DNA of 64,000 nt from Chlorops oryzae (taxonomy: Eukaryota; Arthropoda; Insecta; Diptera; Chloropidae), in the NCBI GenBank assembly GCA_020466095.1, contig CM035808.1, forward strand, positions 30,888,959 through 30,952,958, written 5' to 3'. A program made the translations under genes and the position numbers. Below the pieces are notes generated by a model. That model saw only the letters and a list, made by a program, of their open reading frames with translations, searched no databases and was not told the DNA's origin. Of this stretch, positions 1 to 10,886 are shown piece after piece; position 1 is the stretch's first letter; every line of letters starts with the position of its first letter.

Positions 1-456
1 CAAAATCTGGATACATTTTGGTTTTTGATATTGTCGTTCATTTGCTAAACACAAACACCCCCGTTTTCAATTTCAATTCATTTCGTCGGAAGAAAAATCA
101 ATGGAACTACAAAGGAAACTTCCCACTCTCAGAAAATACTTCTTACAGTAGTTTCAACAGAGCATTAGGTCCAAAAAGGGGGATGGGAAAAGTGAAGAAG
201 CATATATTTTTACCCAAAATTTTTAACTCTTTTTCGAACGTCTTTCTACACGCCTTCAATTGTTTCGCAACATTTTCTGCTGCGTCTTACCCGGAAGTTA
301 CAAAGTACAATCGAAAAATGGAAGGGAGTTATGCAATGTTCGTATCTGAACCTGCTTGTTCGACAGCAACGTGTAAGGTCGGCACTCAAAACCCCCATGA
401 AACGTAGGTACTTATAAGAGTTAAATTAAAAGATAAAACGGTTTGAGAGTACTTAC
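1..456 (-). other. Intron sequence of the left UGT gene, running off the window
   Basis: Following the splice donor GTAAGT at 456-451 (minus strand), no second UGT exon is found before the window edge. I looked for the expected exon start (His-Tyr-Phe-Pro-Pro-Ser-Lys) and saw none. An open frame at 18-407 on the plus strand has no recognisable domain and is probably chance. Nothing else is seen here. Confidence 0.5.
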
Positions 457-1142
457 TTATATAATGGTCCAGAGTAATACGAAATGACTTCATTTAGAAC
501 GAAACGCTCGAATATGTTGGAAAAATAGTTTTTAACTCGTTCCGAAAATCCCATTTGTTGTTTCAAGGCTGAAAATGTCGTTGGCACATAAGCCGGTTCG
601 CTTGGGTTTCCAATGAATTTGTTCACCGCGTACATCGGCTGTATCATGAATGACAGAATAATTGGACATTTAAAATGAGCTCCAAGTCCAAGCTGGAAAT
701 CGTTCAGAAAGTAACCCAATATCAGCAAATCGAAGCTTCCTTCGCCGTGCTCTTGTAGAAATTGCTGCGTCTTCGGATTCGAAAGGCTGGCATTTGCCGA
801 TTTTGAAATGGTATCTAATAGGCCACCAATTCTTTTGTAAAAAGGTTGTGGATGGTTTATTATTTCGTTCATAAATGCCGGATCAAAGTTCGTTCCTTCG
901 AGATGTATGTACTTATAAGTAGAATTTTTATACACATTTGGTGTACCACCGATAACCGTGACGTCATGTCCGGCTTTCGCCAGCGTTTCGGCAATGGAAC
1001 AATGAATTAATAAATGCGATTTCGATGGGGTCGGAAAGAATCCGAGAATGCGTGCAGAATTAGAGTATTCCGGCAGTATGAATAGTGCACAGCAAGTGAT
1101 TATCACTTTTAATAACTTAATTGATATTCTTTGGAACGTCAT
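457..1142 (-). CDS. UDP-glycosyltransferase, first coding exon only (gene truncated by window edge)
   Basis: N-terminal half of an insect UDP-glycosyltransferase, an ER enzyme that transfers sugar from a UDP-sugar to small lipophilic aglycones. This exon encodes 228 residues plus two bases. An N-terminal signal peptide (hydrophobic core about residues 10-24) is followed by RILGFFPTPSKSH; the His of KSH (residue 43) aligns with the family's catalytic base. FDLLILGYFLNDF near residue 145 is the usual acceptor-domain strand. I start at 1142 rather than the in-frame ATG at 1154 because the neighbouring paralogue starts at the equivalent Met and the signal peptide then has normal length. The exon ends TATAA/GTAAGT, a phase 2 donor at the same site as in the paralogue. 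The UDP-binding half must lie left of the window. The substrate cannot be told from sequence. Confidence 0.9.
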
Positions 1143-1222
1143 TGTTGTTGACAAAACGGGCGCAGCGCGATGTAAGCGAACGTTTCGGCCGTTGTGTTCA
1201 GCTCGATGGAATTATTATTCTT

Positions 1223-1258
1223 GACTGAACGTGTTCAGTTAAAACGAATTGTCTTTAT
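1223..1258 (-). promoter_or_regulatory. Core promoter of the left UGT gene (TATA-like plus initiator)
   Basis: On the minus strand a CATAAAG box has its first T at 1257. An initiator TTCAGTCAAG puts +1 at 1226, 31 bases downstream, which is standard TATA-Inr spacing. The downstream paralogue has the same arrangement and shares TCAGTCAAGAAT. The implied 5' UTR is about 84 nt. Confidence 0.5.
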
Positions 1259-1901
1259 GTAGAGAAAAATTTACTCACATACATACATATATTTAAATAG
1301 AGATAAATTGAATTTACTACAAGCTCGATACTTTAAATAACATAGCAAATAAGTTTTGTAATGCAAAATAAAAAGAAAAAAAAAATCGAAAATAAAAGCA
1401 ATGCTTTATCACTCATATTCTCCTGCCATTTCTGAAATATTTATCGTATTTTGCATGAGCGAGAGAGAGAGAGGTAAAATATTTAAAACAAAATAACATT
1501 CTCAGTTAATTAAATTCATTTTTATAAGAGTACAGAAAATTGCATGTCTTACGATCTTCGAAAGAATGAAGGAGAGCAGTTCAAAGCCCCTCTGAAATCG
1601 ACAAGTTAACTGACACAAAAGAAGCCAAGCACTGAAAAAATGAATTAGTTGTTCCAGTTCTTTACGGTTCTTCAATCATAAGTTTTTATAAGATGAATAT
1701 AAAAGGAATTTATATAAGGTTCGCATGATGCCATTACGTGTGACAAACTTAGGGCAAATATGATATGAGAAAAATTTTTTTAAGTGAAAGTAATTACAAA
1801 TATTTGATTTTCTATCAGAAACATGAAATATCTCTGACAACCTAATTTAACAAATAGTAGACCTTTTAACTAAATGAACTGAATAATGAACAATAATACT
1901 C
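1259..1901. other. Intergenic spacer between the two UGT genes
   Basis: AT-rich spacer between the stop of the complete UGT gene and the promoter of the left one. It has a short GA run near 1461-1473. I see no coding signal and no clear AATAAA on the minus strand for the right-hand gene. Confidence 0.5.
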
Positions 1902-3606
1902 TCAATTGATTTTCTTCTTTTGAGCGGAACGATATTGAGAACTTCCTTTGCTTTTGCAGCACAGGAATTTACAGCATTTCACTAACACAAAAACTACAAC
2001 AAATAATATCCACGCCAAAAAGGCAATCACGTCTAAAGAAAGCAACTGGAATGTATTCAGTTCCAGGGCTGGTGACTGCAAATGCTTGGCGCCCTTATGA
2101 CGGAGGACGTATTCCGTCCAGAAAGTCACAAGCTGACGTGGAGTCATGGGACGATCGCGATAAGTTTTCGAAAAGTCCTTCACTGTTTTCGCATATTTTG
2201 GGTTCTGTAAAACCTCCAAAATCGCATGGCGAAATTTCTCCTCGGTTAATGTCGCATAATCCAATTGAACTCCGAAACCAGATTTTTCCAAGACAGCAGC
2301 ATTGGCCGGTTGATCACCAAAGAGTGGTATAGCAACCATTGGAACGCCATGATATTTTGACTCTACAACTGATCCTTGGCCAGCGTGTGTTATGAAGAGT
2401 CTTATATTCGGATGCGCCAGTATATCATCTTGAGGTAGCCAGTTCTTGAATAAGATATTTTTAGATTTTCCCAGACTTATCGAATCGCTCCATTTCCACA
2501 GGACTTTGTATGGTATCTTCGAAAGAACGTTGAACATCGCATGGGCGATGGGCTCCGAAATTACACTTCCATCGACATTTGAACCCAAACTGAAGTAAAC
2601 TGCTCCCTCCTTGGCGTTATCTAGGAATTCGGCGATGTCTTCTGGCAGTGGACTTTGTTTCTCTTTGATTTGAATTCCTCCGATTTCGATAAGTGCCGGA
2701 ACGGTTGGACGTATTGGACCTTGACTCAGCGAATGATGATTGGTAAATATCAATGAAACATTTTTGGCGACCTCTTCAAACGGGGGATATTTCGAAGGTG
2801 GGAAATAATGCCTTCAACGAAAGAGGTTTTTCAAATATTTATTAAATTTGTTATTTTGCAGTCATTGTTAATTGCACAATGCTCTTAAACGTTCATCGAA
2901 TTCTTCGTCTTTGAATTACTTACTCGTATAAAGGCGAGTTGTAAAAATTATTGATTCGATCGAGACCATGATCGATAAATATGCCCCAAAGTAAATTTTT
3001 AATTCGTTGCATAAAGCCCATTGGTTGTTGTAAGCCTAAATACAATGCCGGCACGTAGGATCGGTCTTCAGGATTAGCAATGAATTTGTTCATCCAATAC
3101 ATCGGCTGATTTGCGAATGAAATAATTATTGGACATCTGAGATGGGCTCCAACTCCAAGATGAAAGTCATTAAAATTGTAACCCAATATTAACAAATCGA
3201 AGCTTCCTTCACCGTGTTCTTTTAAGAACTGCTGAATTCTTGGATTGAATAATGTCTCATTGGCCCACTGTGCTCTGATACTCATTGCCGAATTAATTGC
3301 TTTAAATGCCGACATATCATTTTTGATCATTTTATTCATTACTTCAGGATTATATCCCGATGCTTCGATATTCGTATATTTATATGTGGAATTCTTATAC
3401 ACATTTGGTTTACCACCGATAACCGTGACATCATGCCCGGCTTTCGCCAGCGTCTCGGCAATGGAACAATGAATTAACAAATGCGATTTTGTTGGCGTCG
3501 GGAAGAAACCGAGAATTCGTGCGGCATGAGAGACATTCGGTAACACGAACAACGCACAGCAAACAGCTAACATAAGCAATAATTGTATTGATATTTTAGG
3601 AAACAT
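1902..3606 (-). CDS. UDP-glycosyltransferase, complete two-exon gene, 530 aa
   Basis: Complete insect UGT. Exons (minus) are 3606-2924 and 2811-1902, joined across a 112-bp intron (GA/GTAAGT donor; acceptor after ...CGTTGAAG), restoring Leu-Tyr-Glu-His-Tyr-Phe-Pro-Pro. The signal peptide covers roughly residues 1-28. The predicted catalytic His is residue 42 (PTPTKSH). The C-terminal domain has WLPQ (352-355) and the UGT signature beginning FITHAGQGS (367-375) and ending in Asp394-Gln395, which contact UDP-sugar. One membrane segment lies at about 485-508. The Cys/Lys-rich cytosolic tail ends KKIN, a dilysine ER-retention signal, so the enzyme should sit in the ER with a lumenal catalytic domain. 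Length is typical for the family. It is a tandem paralogue of the gene to its left, same strand and same intron position. Substrate unknown. Confidence 0.95.
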
Positions 3607-3652
3607 TGATTCCGCCTCGCGCCTTCACTAGCTAGTTGTTTCAGATATTCTT

Positions 3653-3687
3653 GACTGATGGTTTTGTTAAGTTGAATAGGTTTTATA
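3653..3687 (-). promoter_or_regulatory. Core promoter of the complete UGT gene (TATA box and initiator)
   Basis: On the minus strand CTATAAAACC has the first T of TATAAAA at 3687. The initiator ATCAGTC puts +1 at 3656, exactly 31 bases downstream. The 5' UTR would be about 50 nt. This matches the layout in front of the left UGT gene. Confidence 0.65.
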
Positions 3688-4909
3688 GAGAAAAACAAGT
3701 TCCTCAAATTTGGGCAAAATGTGATATGGTTTTGTTTTGTAGATGTAATGAACACGATGATTTTGATAAGATTATACATGTAATCTCTAAAATTTTCCAA
3801 AAATCTGTTTCTCGAATATGCTTAGTAATTCTTAGTCACAAAATGTTAAAAGACTTGATAACACTGCTCCACACTAAATTTCCTTTTGAATTCTTTTATT
3901 TATTTATATGAAAGAATAATAAAAGTATAACATATCACTCATACACATCTATGATATCGATACAATACTTTGGGCGCTATAGGCCAATAAACACAATGCC
4001 CATTTGTAATTTTAAACAATTTTGTATAAAAAATGGGATTGAAATCTATATTATTTCCCAACAAAAACAAGTATATATCCCAGTTTTGAATATCTCAAAT
4101 ACAAAATGAGGTTGCTACGAGTATTTTAAGTCAAAAAAAATTCCGATGCGTGGTTTCATATTTTATCCGGTTTTTTAAATTCATCTTTTTAATTAAAAAA
4201 AAGAACTTAGAGATTGCAAACAGATTTACTCTTTTAAATATTTAAATTTCATTATTTTGACACAAAATACATAAATTTAGTACAAATGTTGAAAAAACTT
4301 CTATTCAACACTATAGAATGATCTTTTATAAGATTTCCTTGAGTGGACAGCTCTAGATAAATCTCTTTGCAAGATCCTGATGAAATCCTTCACCCTGATC
4401 GTCACTAAAATCACCGAGATTTTTTGGAAATCGGTCTAAGTGCGAGTGCAGAAAGTGGATTTTTATACTCATGCTGCACCCTAGCTCTTGCAAGTTCGAT
4501 AGCATATATGGGTTTTCGATATTTTTTAAAAACATATTCGCCACAAATAAAGCAAAAACAATCTGGATTAAGCACACAACATCATCTTGACGAAGCCATA
4601 TCGAAAACAATAACAAAATATGTTTTAGTGTCCGATATCGAACGAAAATCTATATAAAAATAGTAAATGAGGGTAGTCAGCTTTAACTCAAAAACAAAAT
4701 CTGTTAGAGAAATAATGTTTAATATTTAAAAAATACGCGTCAATTTGAAAAAGAACAAAAAAAAAAAAAACCTCAGGAAACAAACAATTTCGTTTTTTTG
4801 TTGACCAGTGTAAATAATTAATATTAATTAATTAAGGTGATATGAATGACGTACAGTCTGGCAGAGGACTATTTATTTTTTAGTTAAATAAATACTGAAT
4901 CGTTCTTAT
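3688..4909. other. AT-rich intergenic sequence
   Basis: No convincing gene. Open frames here are short, AT-driven and without recognisable motifs. Homopolymer A runs occur near 4750-4770. Confidence 0.4.
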
Positions 4910-5727
4910 GCCCTGTTTATGTATCATAACTAGGGCAACAGAAAATATTTAGGGCCAATATTACCAAGCATATTTAAAAAAATTTTAAAATAAAAATCCG
5001 CTTTTGGTTTTTACCATTCCAATTTTTAAAAAAATTTTAAATCACCTCGGCACTGCGTTTAAATATGATATAAAATTTGAGTTCGATTTTCAAAAACCAG
5101 CTGTTTGGAAAAATTCAAAGAAATAATTTTCAAAAAAAATTCAGTTTTGGAAATAACACAATACGTTAGATGGGACTAAAAGCTTTGGAGTCACAGGGCA
5201 GCAATTTGGAGTACGAAACAATCGTTAAAATGGCTCTTTATAGAATCCGGTTTTAAAAATAACGATCTAATCAGCTGTCAAATGTACTCACAGCTCTGGA
5301 AGTAGACGGTGCTGCCGTAAATTTCGATGCTTAAAAAATTGCGATATTGAAAATGAAATTTATTTTAAAAAATTTTTAATTTTAATTTTAAAATTTTTTT
5401 AAATATGCTTGGTAATATCGGCCCTTATATAAATAAAAAATATTTTTCAAATATGATTCATAACTATGCTCAAACTAGTTGTAATATGAAGACTAGTCGT
5501 TTTTTCGGTATAATGTTTTACAACTAGCTTAACAGCTAGTTAGTTTTCAGCTGTGCTGTAATTTTTTGACTGCTATGGAAGACAACGAACGTAATTTCTA
5601 GTTGTGAGAGCTCTCAAAATCATGGAATATACTAGTTATGGTTTTTAAATATAGTCAGATAATAAAGTTTAGTTGTGTTGTCTTCAAGTAGACTAGACTA
5701 AACAGGTTGTAAATACATAATCAGGGC
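4910..5727. mobile_element. MITE family 1, copy 1, split by a nested insertion
   Basis: The ends are inverted repeats (left GCCCTGTTTATGTAT, right ATACATAATCAGGGC). A second copy lies at 19681-19957. After removing the nested element at 4932-5457 the copies align end to end, including an interior with ACTAGTTGTAA and GTTGTGTTGTCTTCAAG. There is no coding capacity. The copies differ by scattered substitutions, so neither is very recent. Confidence 0.75.
4932..5457. mobile_element. Nested MITE inside MITE family 1, 8-bp target duplication
   Basis: Flanked by direct 8-bp repeats TCATAACT at 4924-4931 and 5458-5465, where the uninterrupted copy at 19.7 kb has a single related site. Inside is a long inverted repeat: AGGGCCAATATTACCAAGCA from 4951, with its complement ending at 5425, about 45-60 bp per arm. 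An 8-bp duplication points to hAT-like mobilisation. The inverted repeats do not start exactly at the duplication, so the true ends are uncertain. Confidence 0.7.
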
Positions 5728-6185
5728 ATTAATCAGTGCTTTGAAGCAAAATAATATCGAAATGTCAAATATTTGCCTTGGAACGTTTTGCCAATCGTAC
5801 TTTGGAGTTCATCCCCAAAAACCATAGATGGGTACCAGGGAATTGCTTTGAGTGTGCTCGAGCGTGTTCGAATACCCTTGCTGAAAATTCAGAACAAGTA
5901 GAATATCAAACTCCGCAGATACGAGATATGTGTTCGATCGAGTTGCACACCCGAAATATTATTTTCAAGTTCGAGCAGCTAACTCGAACATTGTTGTACG
6001 TGTATTCAAATTCTCATTTCGGGTATGTTGTACCCAAACTGATCCGAAAATACCAATTGTAAACGAGTTAAGCTCGAGTGCAACGGATACACAAACAGAA
6101 GAAGGTGAAAATATCAGAGGCAAAAGCGGAGAATAAAAATGTCTGTGTGCATGTGTATGTGGGCCGGAACGGTGGATTTTGTAAC

Positions 6186-6310
<125 letters not shown>

Positions 6311-6551
6311 CTGCAGGTCTCTGATACATATTTTCCTGCAGACTAATGTAGATAATACACACGAGTAAACACTCGAGTTTATTGGGTATGCAAGAGTTAA
6401 AAATACCCGAACCCGAACCGAGTGTATGAGTACAACTCGAGCTTAGCGCACAAAATGCTCGTCATGAACTCATGATCAAACGAATCATTATGAGCGTTGA
6501 TGCCCGCGGAGCAAGCTTCGGAGCATTGAGAGCGAATGCTTGTGTACATAC

Positions 6552-7048
6552 CAGTGTTGGAAAAGTAGGTGTAATTGTACCTTTTTCGGCCCTTTTTCAC
6601 TTCAAAGGTACATTAGGTACAATTTGTCCATTTTAGGTACAATTTCAAGTGGAAGAAATTTTGTTAGTGAATGAAATGGTGAAAGCTCTGCTGTGGTTAT
6701 CCGCGACTATTCCTGATTCTATTGCAATATTCTGATGAAATTTAGTCAGAAGCGGCATGTCACGGGTTGGTCATCGAAATTGGAATAGATTACTCCATCG
6801 TATCAGTAGGTACCTCTCGTTTTGCAAGACAATGTCATCAGATTTGAGAAGTACTCAAATATTCCCCTTGATGTCTTCGGTGAAAACATGAATGAATTTA
6901 CCATTTATGAGAAAAATTCCGGCTGGGTATATTATTTGTCATTTATGAAAAAAATTCTGGCTGGGTATATTAGGTACACTTTACTATATTTAGGTACAAT
7001 TTATGGATCATTTTAGGTACACACTGAAATTTTCATTTTCCAACACTG
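6552..7048. mobile_element. hAT-type MITE with perfect 8-bp target duplication
   Basis: Terminal inverted repeats CAGTGTTGGAAAA / TTTTCCAACACTG, flanked on both sides by GTACATAC (6544-6551 and 7049-7056). The 497-bp interior contains repeated TAGGTACA motifs near both ends and no transposase. Ends and duplication length fit the hAT superfamily. Confidence 0.9.
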
Positions 7049-7434
7049 GTACATACACAAAAGGCAACAAGCAAGCTGAGAAATCGAAACCTGTTTAGTC
7101 TGACTTCAGGCAGCGAACGAGCAAGACCTATGTCGGATGAAGCAAAAAGAGAGAACTGAAAAAGGCGAAAAACGTTCTTCGTGCAATGCGCACACACACT
7201 ATCGCAAGCTTTCAATGTAGTGGTGGCCATCCATGATTATGAGTGTTGTAGAGGCTTTAATTCAAACCAAAGATTCATACCCGCGAGTGTGCACAAAAAT
7301 TATGTATACTATAAATAAAGGAAAATTAATGCATAAAATATATTAAATTTTCAGTTTCTTACTTCTATCTATAAAATTATGCTAAAATATACGGAATTTG
7401 AGAACAAAATTATTTCGAAATAAAATTAATAAAA

Positions 7435-8452
7435 AACAAGGAAGCTAAAGTCAAGCCCGACTTTGGAATACCCAGCGTTCCGACATTATTGGCGCTCTAT
7501 GTAACGAAAAATCTTCATTTGTAGGCGTGGCAGTGGGCAGGCCCCACAAACTATTTTCCTACACCTTTCATTCGCCTTGGTCAACCTATGTTGCGAATTT
7601 GAAGCTTCTACGCCTTTTACTTCACAAGTTACGATAAATCCTTATTTGTGGGCTTATTTGTGGACGTGGCTCGAGAAGGACGACGTCCATTTTTTGCCAG
7701 GATATGTCATTTTTTGTAGTTTACCAGCACACCAAATATCAATGATATGTGTTGAGTGGTTCGCAAGTTACAAGCATTTTACTGAAAACACATTATATTA
7801 ATTTGTGAGCGTGGCAGTGGGCGGATGTCTCCCATTTGTACTTAGGATCATACTCGGATTCCGATATACCTGTGTGCCAAATTTCGACTTGATTGGTCCA
7901 GCCGTTTCGGAGGAGATCCGACTACGGACAGACGGACAGACAGACAGACGAATACCGTCGGCAGACGTATATAGTTAATCGCGATTAAATTTTTTTAATC
8001 CACTTTTCCAAAAAACCCTGACAGACGACAAATGGTGGATTAAAAAATGTATGATCAAGCAACCAGCTTTTTTATGTGTCAACAATTTTGATTTCACTCA
8101 ATTAAATTTATTATTTAAATTCTATTTGACAGCTATCACCAAGGTTTCTTTGTCAAAAAGAACGATTATGAATATAATCGCGCTTCTAAAAGTTCGATTA
8201 AAATGGAATTGATCCTACTTTTATCTATACATAATTCATCTTTAATCTGCAAAACGGAGATAATCGCGATTATGCTATACGTCTGTCTAGGCTAGAACAG
8301 ACGGACGGACGGACAGACGGACATGTCTAAATCGATTCAGTTTTTGATCCTGATAATTTCTATATATAATATATATGTCTTTATCTCCGGAACTTAGTTC
8401 TGACTGTTACAAGATTTGCACAAAGCTAATATACCTCGCTTACGCTGGGTAT
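7435..8452 (+). mobile_element. Non-coding Helitron-like (HINE/DINE-type) element, copy 1
   Basis: Starts AACAAGGAAGCTAAAGTC with a small hairpin. It carries a module (GAAGCTTCTACGCCTTTTAC), a GACA/GACGGACA simple-repeat block and a tail ending in CGCTTACGCTGGGTATAAAA. An inverted copy lies at 8879-9802. Subterminal hairpins, an internal tandem module, a tetranucleotide block and no coding capacity resemble HINE/DINE elements of flies. The class assignment is inference from architecture only. A separate element interrupts it at 7963-8284. Confidence 0.6.
7963..8284. mobile_element. Small inverted-repeat element nested in the Helitron-like copy
   Basis: Inverted repeats AGACGTATA...TTAATCGCGATTA at 7963-7985 and TAATCGCGATTATGCTATACGTCT at 8261-8284 enclose about 320 bp of non-coding sequence. 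It interrupts the GACA block, which resumes at about 8297. I could not fix a target duplication. Confidence 0.55.
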
Positions 8453-8878
8453 AAAAACACAGTATCGTAAATTATTATTCTGATATCCTATTTGAACAGC
8501 TTAAATTGAAAATCAAAGTGGTTAATGTGGCATGTAGTTGCCTCGAAATAAATGAAAAATTTGAGCAATTTTGGGCTTTCAAAATATCTCCTAAACTAGA
8601 CGCGACCCAAAAAAGGATTGCAGATTTTGACTCAGGGCGTCATTTTACATACAGTAAGAGACACAAAAATAAAATCCCAGAAAAGCACATAAAGAACATT
8701 TGTTCCGAATTTCGACTGTTTTTGTTTCGACTGTATTTTTTGTGCCTAGAGGAAGTTGCAAAGTACCCCCCTTTGATAAGCGAAATTGAATTTCTAATAT
8801 CAAGTTGATTAAACAAAATCCCTAAAAGTATGTCACGTTATTTTTTGTTTATTTCGATCTGAAATCTGAGGGACTTTT
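8453..8878. other. Spacer between inverted element copies, with an unrecognised 100-codon open frame
   Basis: The frame at 8506-8808 (plus strand, 100 codons) has mixed composition but no motif I recognise and no clear splice or promoter context. It may be part of a transposon remnant. I do not call it a gene. Confidence 0.25.
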
Positions 8879-9802
8879 TATACCCAGCGTAAGCGGGTTT
8901 TGTGCAAATCTTGTAACAGGGAGAATTAAGCTCCGGAGCTATAGAAAAATATATATAGAAATGATCAGGATCAAAAACTGAATCGATTTAGACATGTCCG
9001 TCTGTCCGTCCGTCCGTCCGTCTGTCCGTCTGTCCGTCTGTCCGTCCGTCCGTGGTCGGATCTCCTCCGAAACGGCTGGACCAATCAAGTCGAAATTTGG
9101 CACACAGGTATATCGGGATCCGAGTATGATCCTTAGTAAAAATGGGAGACATCCGCCCACTGCCACGCCCACAAATGAATATAATGTGTTTTCAGTAAAA
9201 TGCTTGTAACTTGCGAACCACTCAACACATTCCATTGATATTTGGTGTGCTGGTAAACTACAAAAAGGGACATATCCTGGCAAAAAATGGACGCCGCCCT
9301 CCTCGAGCCACGCCCACAAATAAGCCCAAAAATAAGGGCTTATCGTAACTTGTGAAGTTAAAGGCGTAGAAGCTTCAAATTCGCAGCATAGGTTGACCAA
9401 GGCAAATGAAAGGTGTAGGAACAAAAATTTATGTAGTCCGCCCACTGCCACGCCCACAAATAGAGAATTTTCATAACTTCTGATGTAAAAGGCGTGGAAG
9501 CTTCAAATTCGCAACATAGGTTCACCAAGGCGAACGAAAGGTGTAGGAAAAAATTTTGTGCGGCCCGCCCACTTCCACGCCCACAAATGAAGATTTTTCG
9601 TAACTTCCGAAGTAAAAGGCGTAGAAGCTTCAAATTCGCAACATAGGTTCACCAAGGCGAATGAAAGGTGTAGGGAAATAATTTATGTTGCCCTCCCACT
9701 GCCACGCCCACAAATAGAGAAGCAAAACATAGTGCGCTCGTAATGTCGGGACGCTGGGTATTTCAAAGTCGGGCTTGACCGACTTTAGCTTTCTTACTTG
9801 TT
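8879..9802 (-). mobile_element. Non-coding Helitron-like (HINE/DINE-type) element, copy 2 (inverted)
   Basis: Reverse complement of the element at 7435-8452, running from TATACCCAGCGTAAGC to GACTTTAGCTTTCTTACTTG. It has three ~127-bp tandem modules, each with AGCTTCAAATTCGC, at 9371, 9499 and 9625, and a GTCC/GTCT block at 8996-9053. It keeps more modules than copy 1 and lacks the nested insertion. Confidence 0.6.
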
Positions 9803-10630
9803 TATTATTTTATTTCTGAACTGCAAAAATAAATTAAAATAAAAAAATATACATTTAAAAAAATATATAATATATAAAAAAAATATTTAAAAAATTATAA
9901 AAATTAAAGAAAAACAATTAAATAAGTAAAACCATATAAAAAAATTTATTGTTTGTAAAAAAAAAAAACAGAAAAATTCATCTAATAGAAATTTTCAAGT
10001 GTCAATTGGGAAAAATTTGATAATAAAATATTTAACTCCTTGTTTACATGAAATTCGAGAGTTCATTGGAATTTGAAACGTTTCTGCATTTAAAAATAGT
10101 GACTTTCACGTACGTTGGTTTCGAATGTTATTTACAAATAACAAAAATCAATAAGCGATATCGGACATTTCAGCAATAAATAATCATCGTACGATATTAG
10201 CTGATAATTTGGTATCGCTTTTCGGGTTTTTTTTTTTCTTTTTTTCTTTGTTACTTGATAGTTTTTCAATGAAAATCGCTTCATAATCCATTCAGATCGG
10301 ATTGGGCACTTGAAGTGCTATATATTAAAGCCAACACCTTAGACAGGACGTGACATTTAGTCATAAAGAGCAAGAGCCGTCGTGTTCTTGGCCGTTTTTC
10401 ATGTCAACCAACGCTGTAAGGAACGTTGTTGATAAGCGCCGTCGGTGTTTCAGCTATTCGATATACTGAAATGCGAAAACTTTATTGAATGTCTCGACAA
10501 AAGAATTTATACCCAGCCAAATTATAATCAATAAAGCCGCCAGCCGCTTGAGTGAGCCACTGCAGTTTGGCCAATTTCTATTCGAGTTATCTCTGCGAAA
10601 TGTGGAATGTGTGCTTTTGTGGGAAAGTTG
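9803..10630. other. AT-rich spacer upstream of the protease homologue
   Basis: Low-complexity A/T sequence to about 10000, then unique sequence. No coding signal; short minus-strand open frames at 10454-11008 cross the promoter and first exon of the next gene and are not credible. Confidence 0.4.
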
Positions 10631-10635
10631 GAGCA

Positions 10636-10643
10636 TATAAAAG
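10636..10643 (+). promoter_or_regulatory. Possible TATA box of the serine protease homologue
   Basis: TATAAAAG, about 250 bases before the start codon at 10887. A start site about 30 bases downstream would give a 5' UTR near 220 nt. No strong initiator is seen. Confidence 0.35.
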
Positions 10644-10886
10644 CAACAGAAAAATACAATAAAACAGAGAAGGAAAATAAAATTAATTCAAATCGAATGA
10701 AATGAAATAAAAATTCAAAAAGAAATATTTTCTTCGCATTGACATTCGCGTTAGCAAATTTATTTGGAGAGCGGCATCGTCGCCGGCAAGTTGGTTCTTC
10801 CCATCGTTCGTTCGCTGAATCGGAATAGATTTTGTAGCTCAAAGAATTTGTGAATTAAAATCGGTTGGAATCGTTTTACCGAAAGA

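Noticed and set aside
18..407. 129-codon plus-strand open frame at the window edge
   Set aside because: No motif, no splice or promoter context, and antisense to the likely UGT intron.
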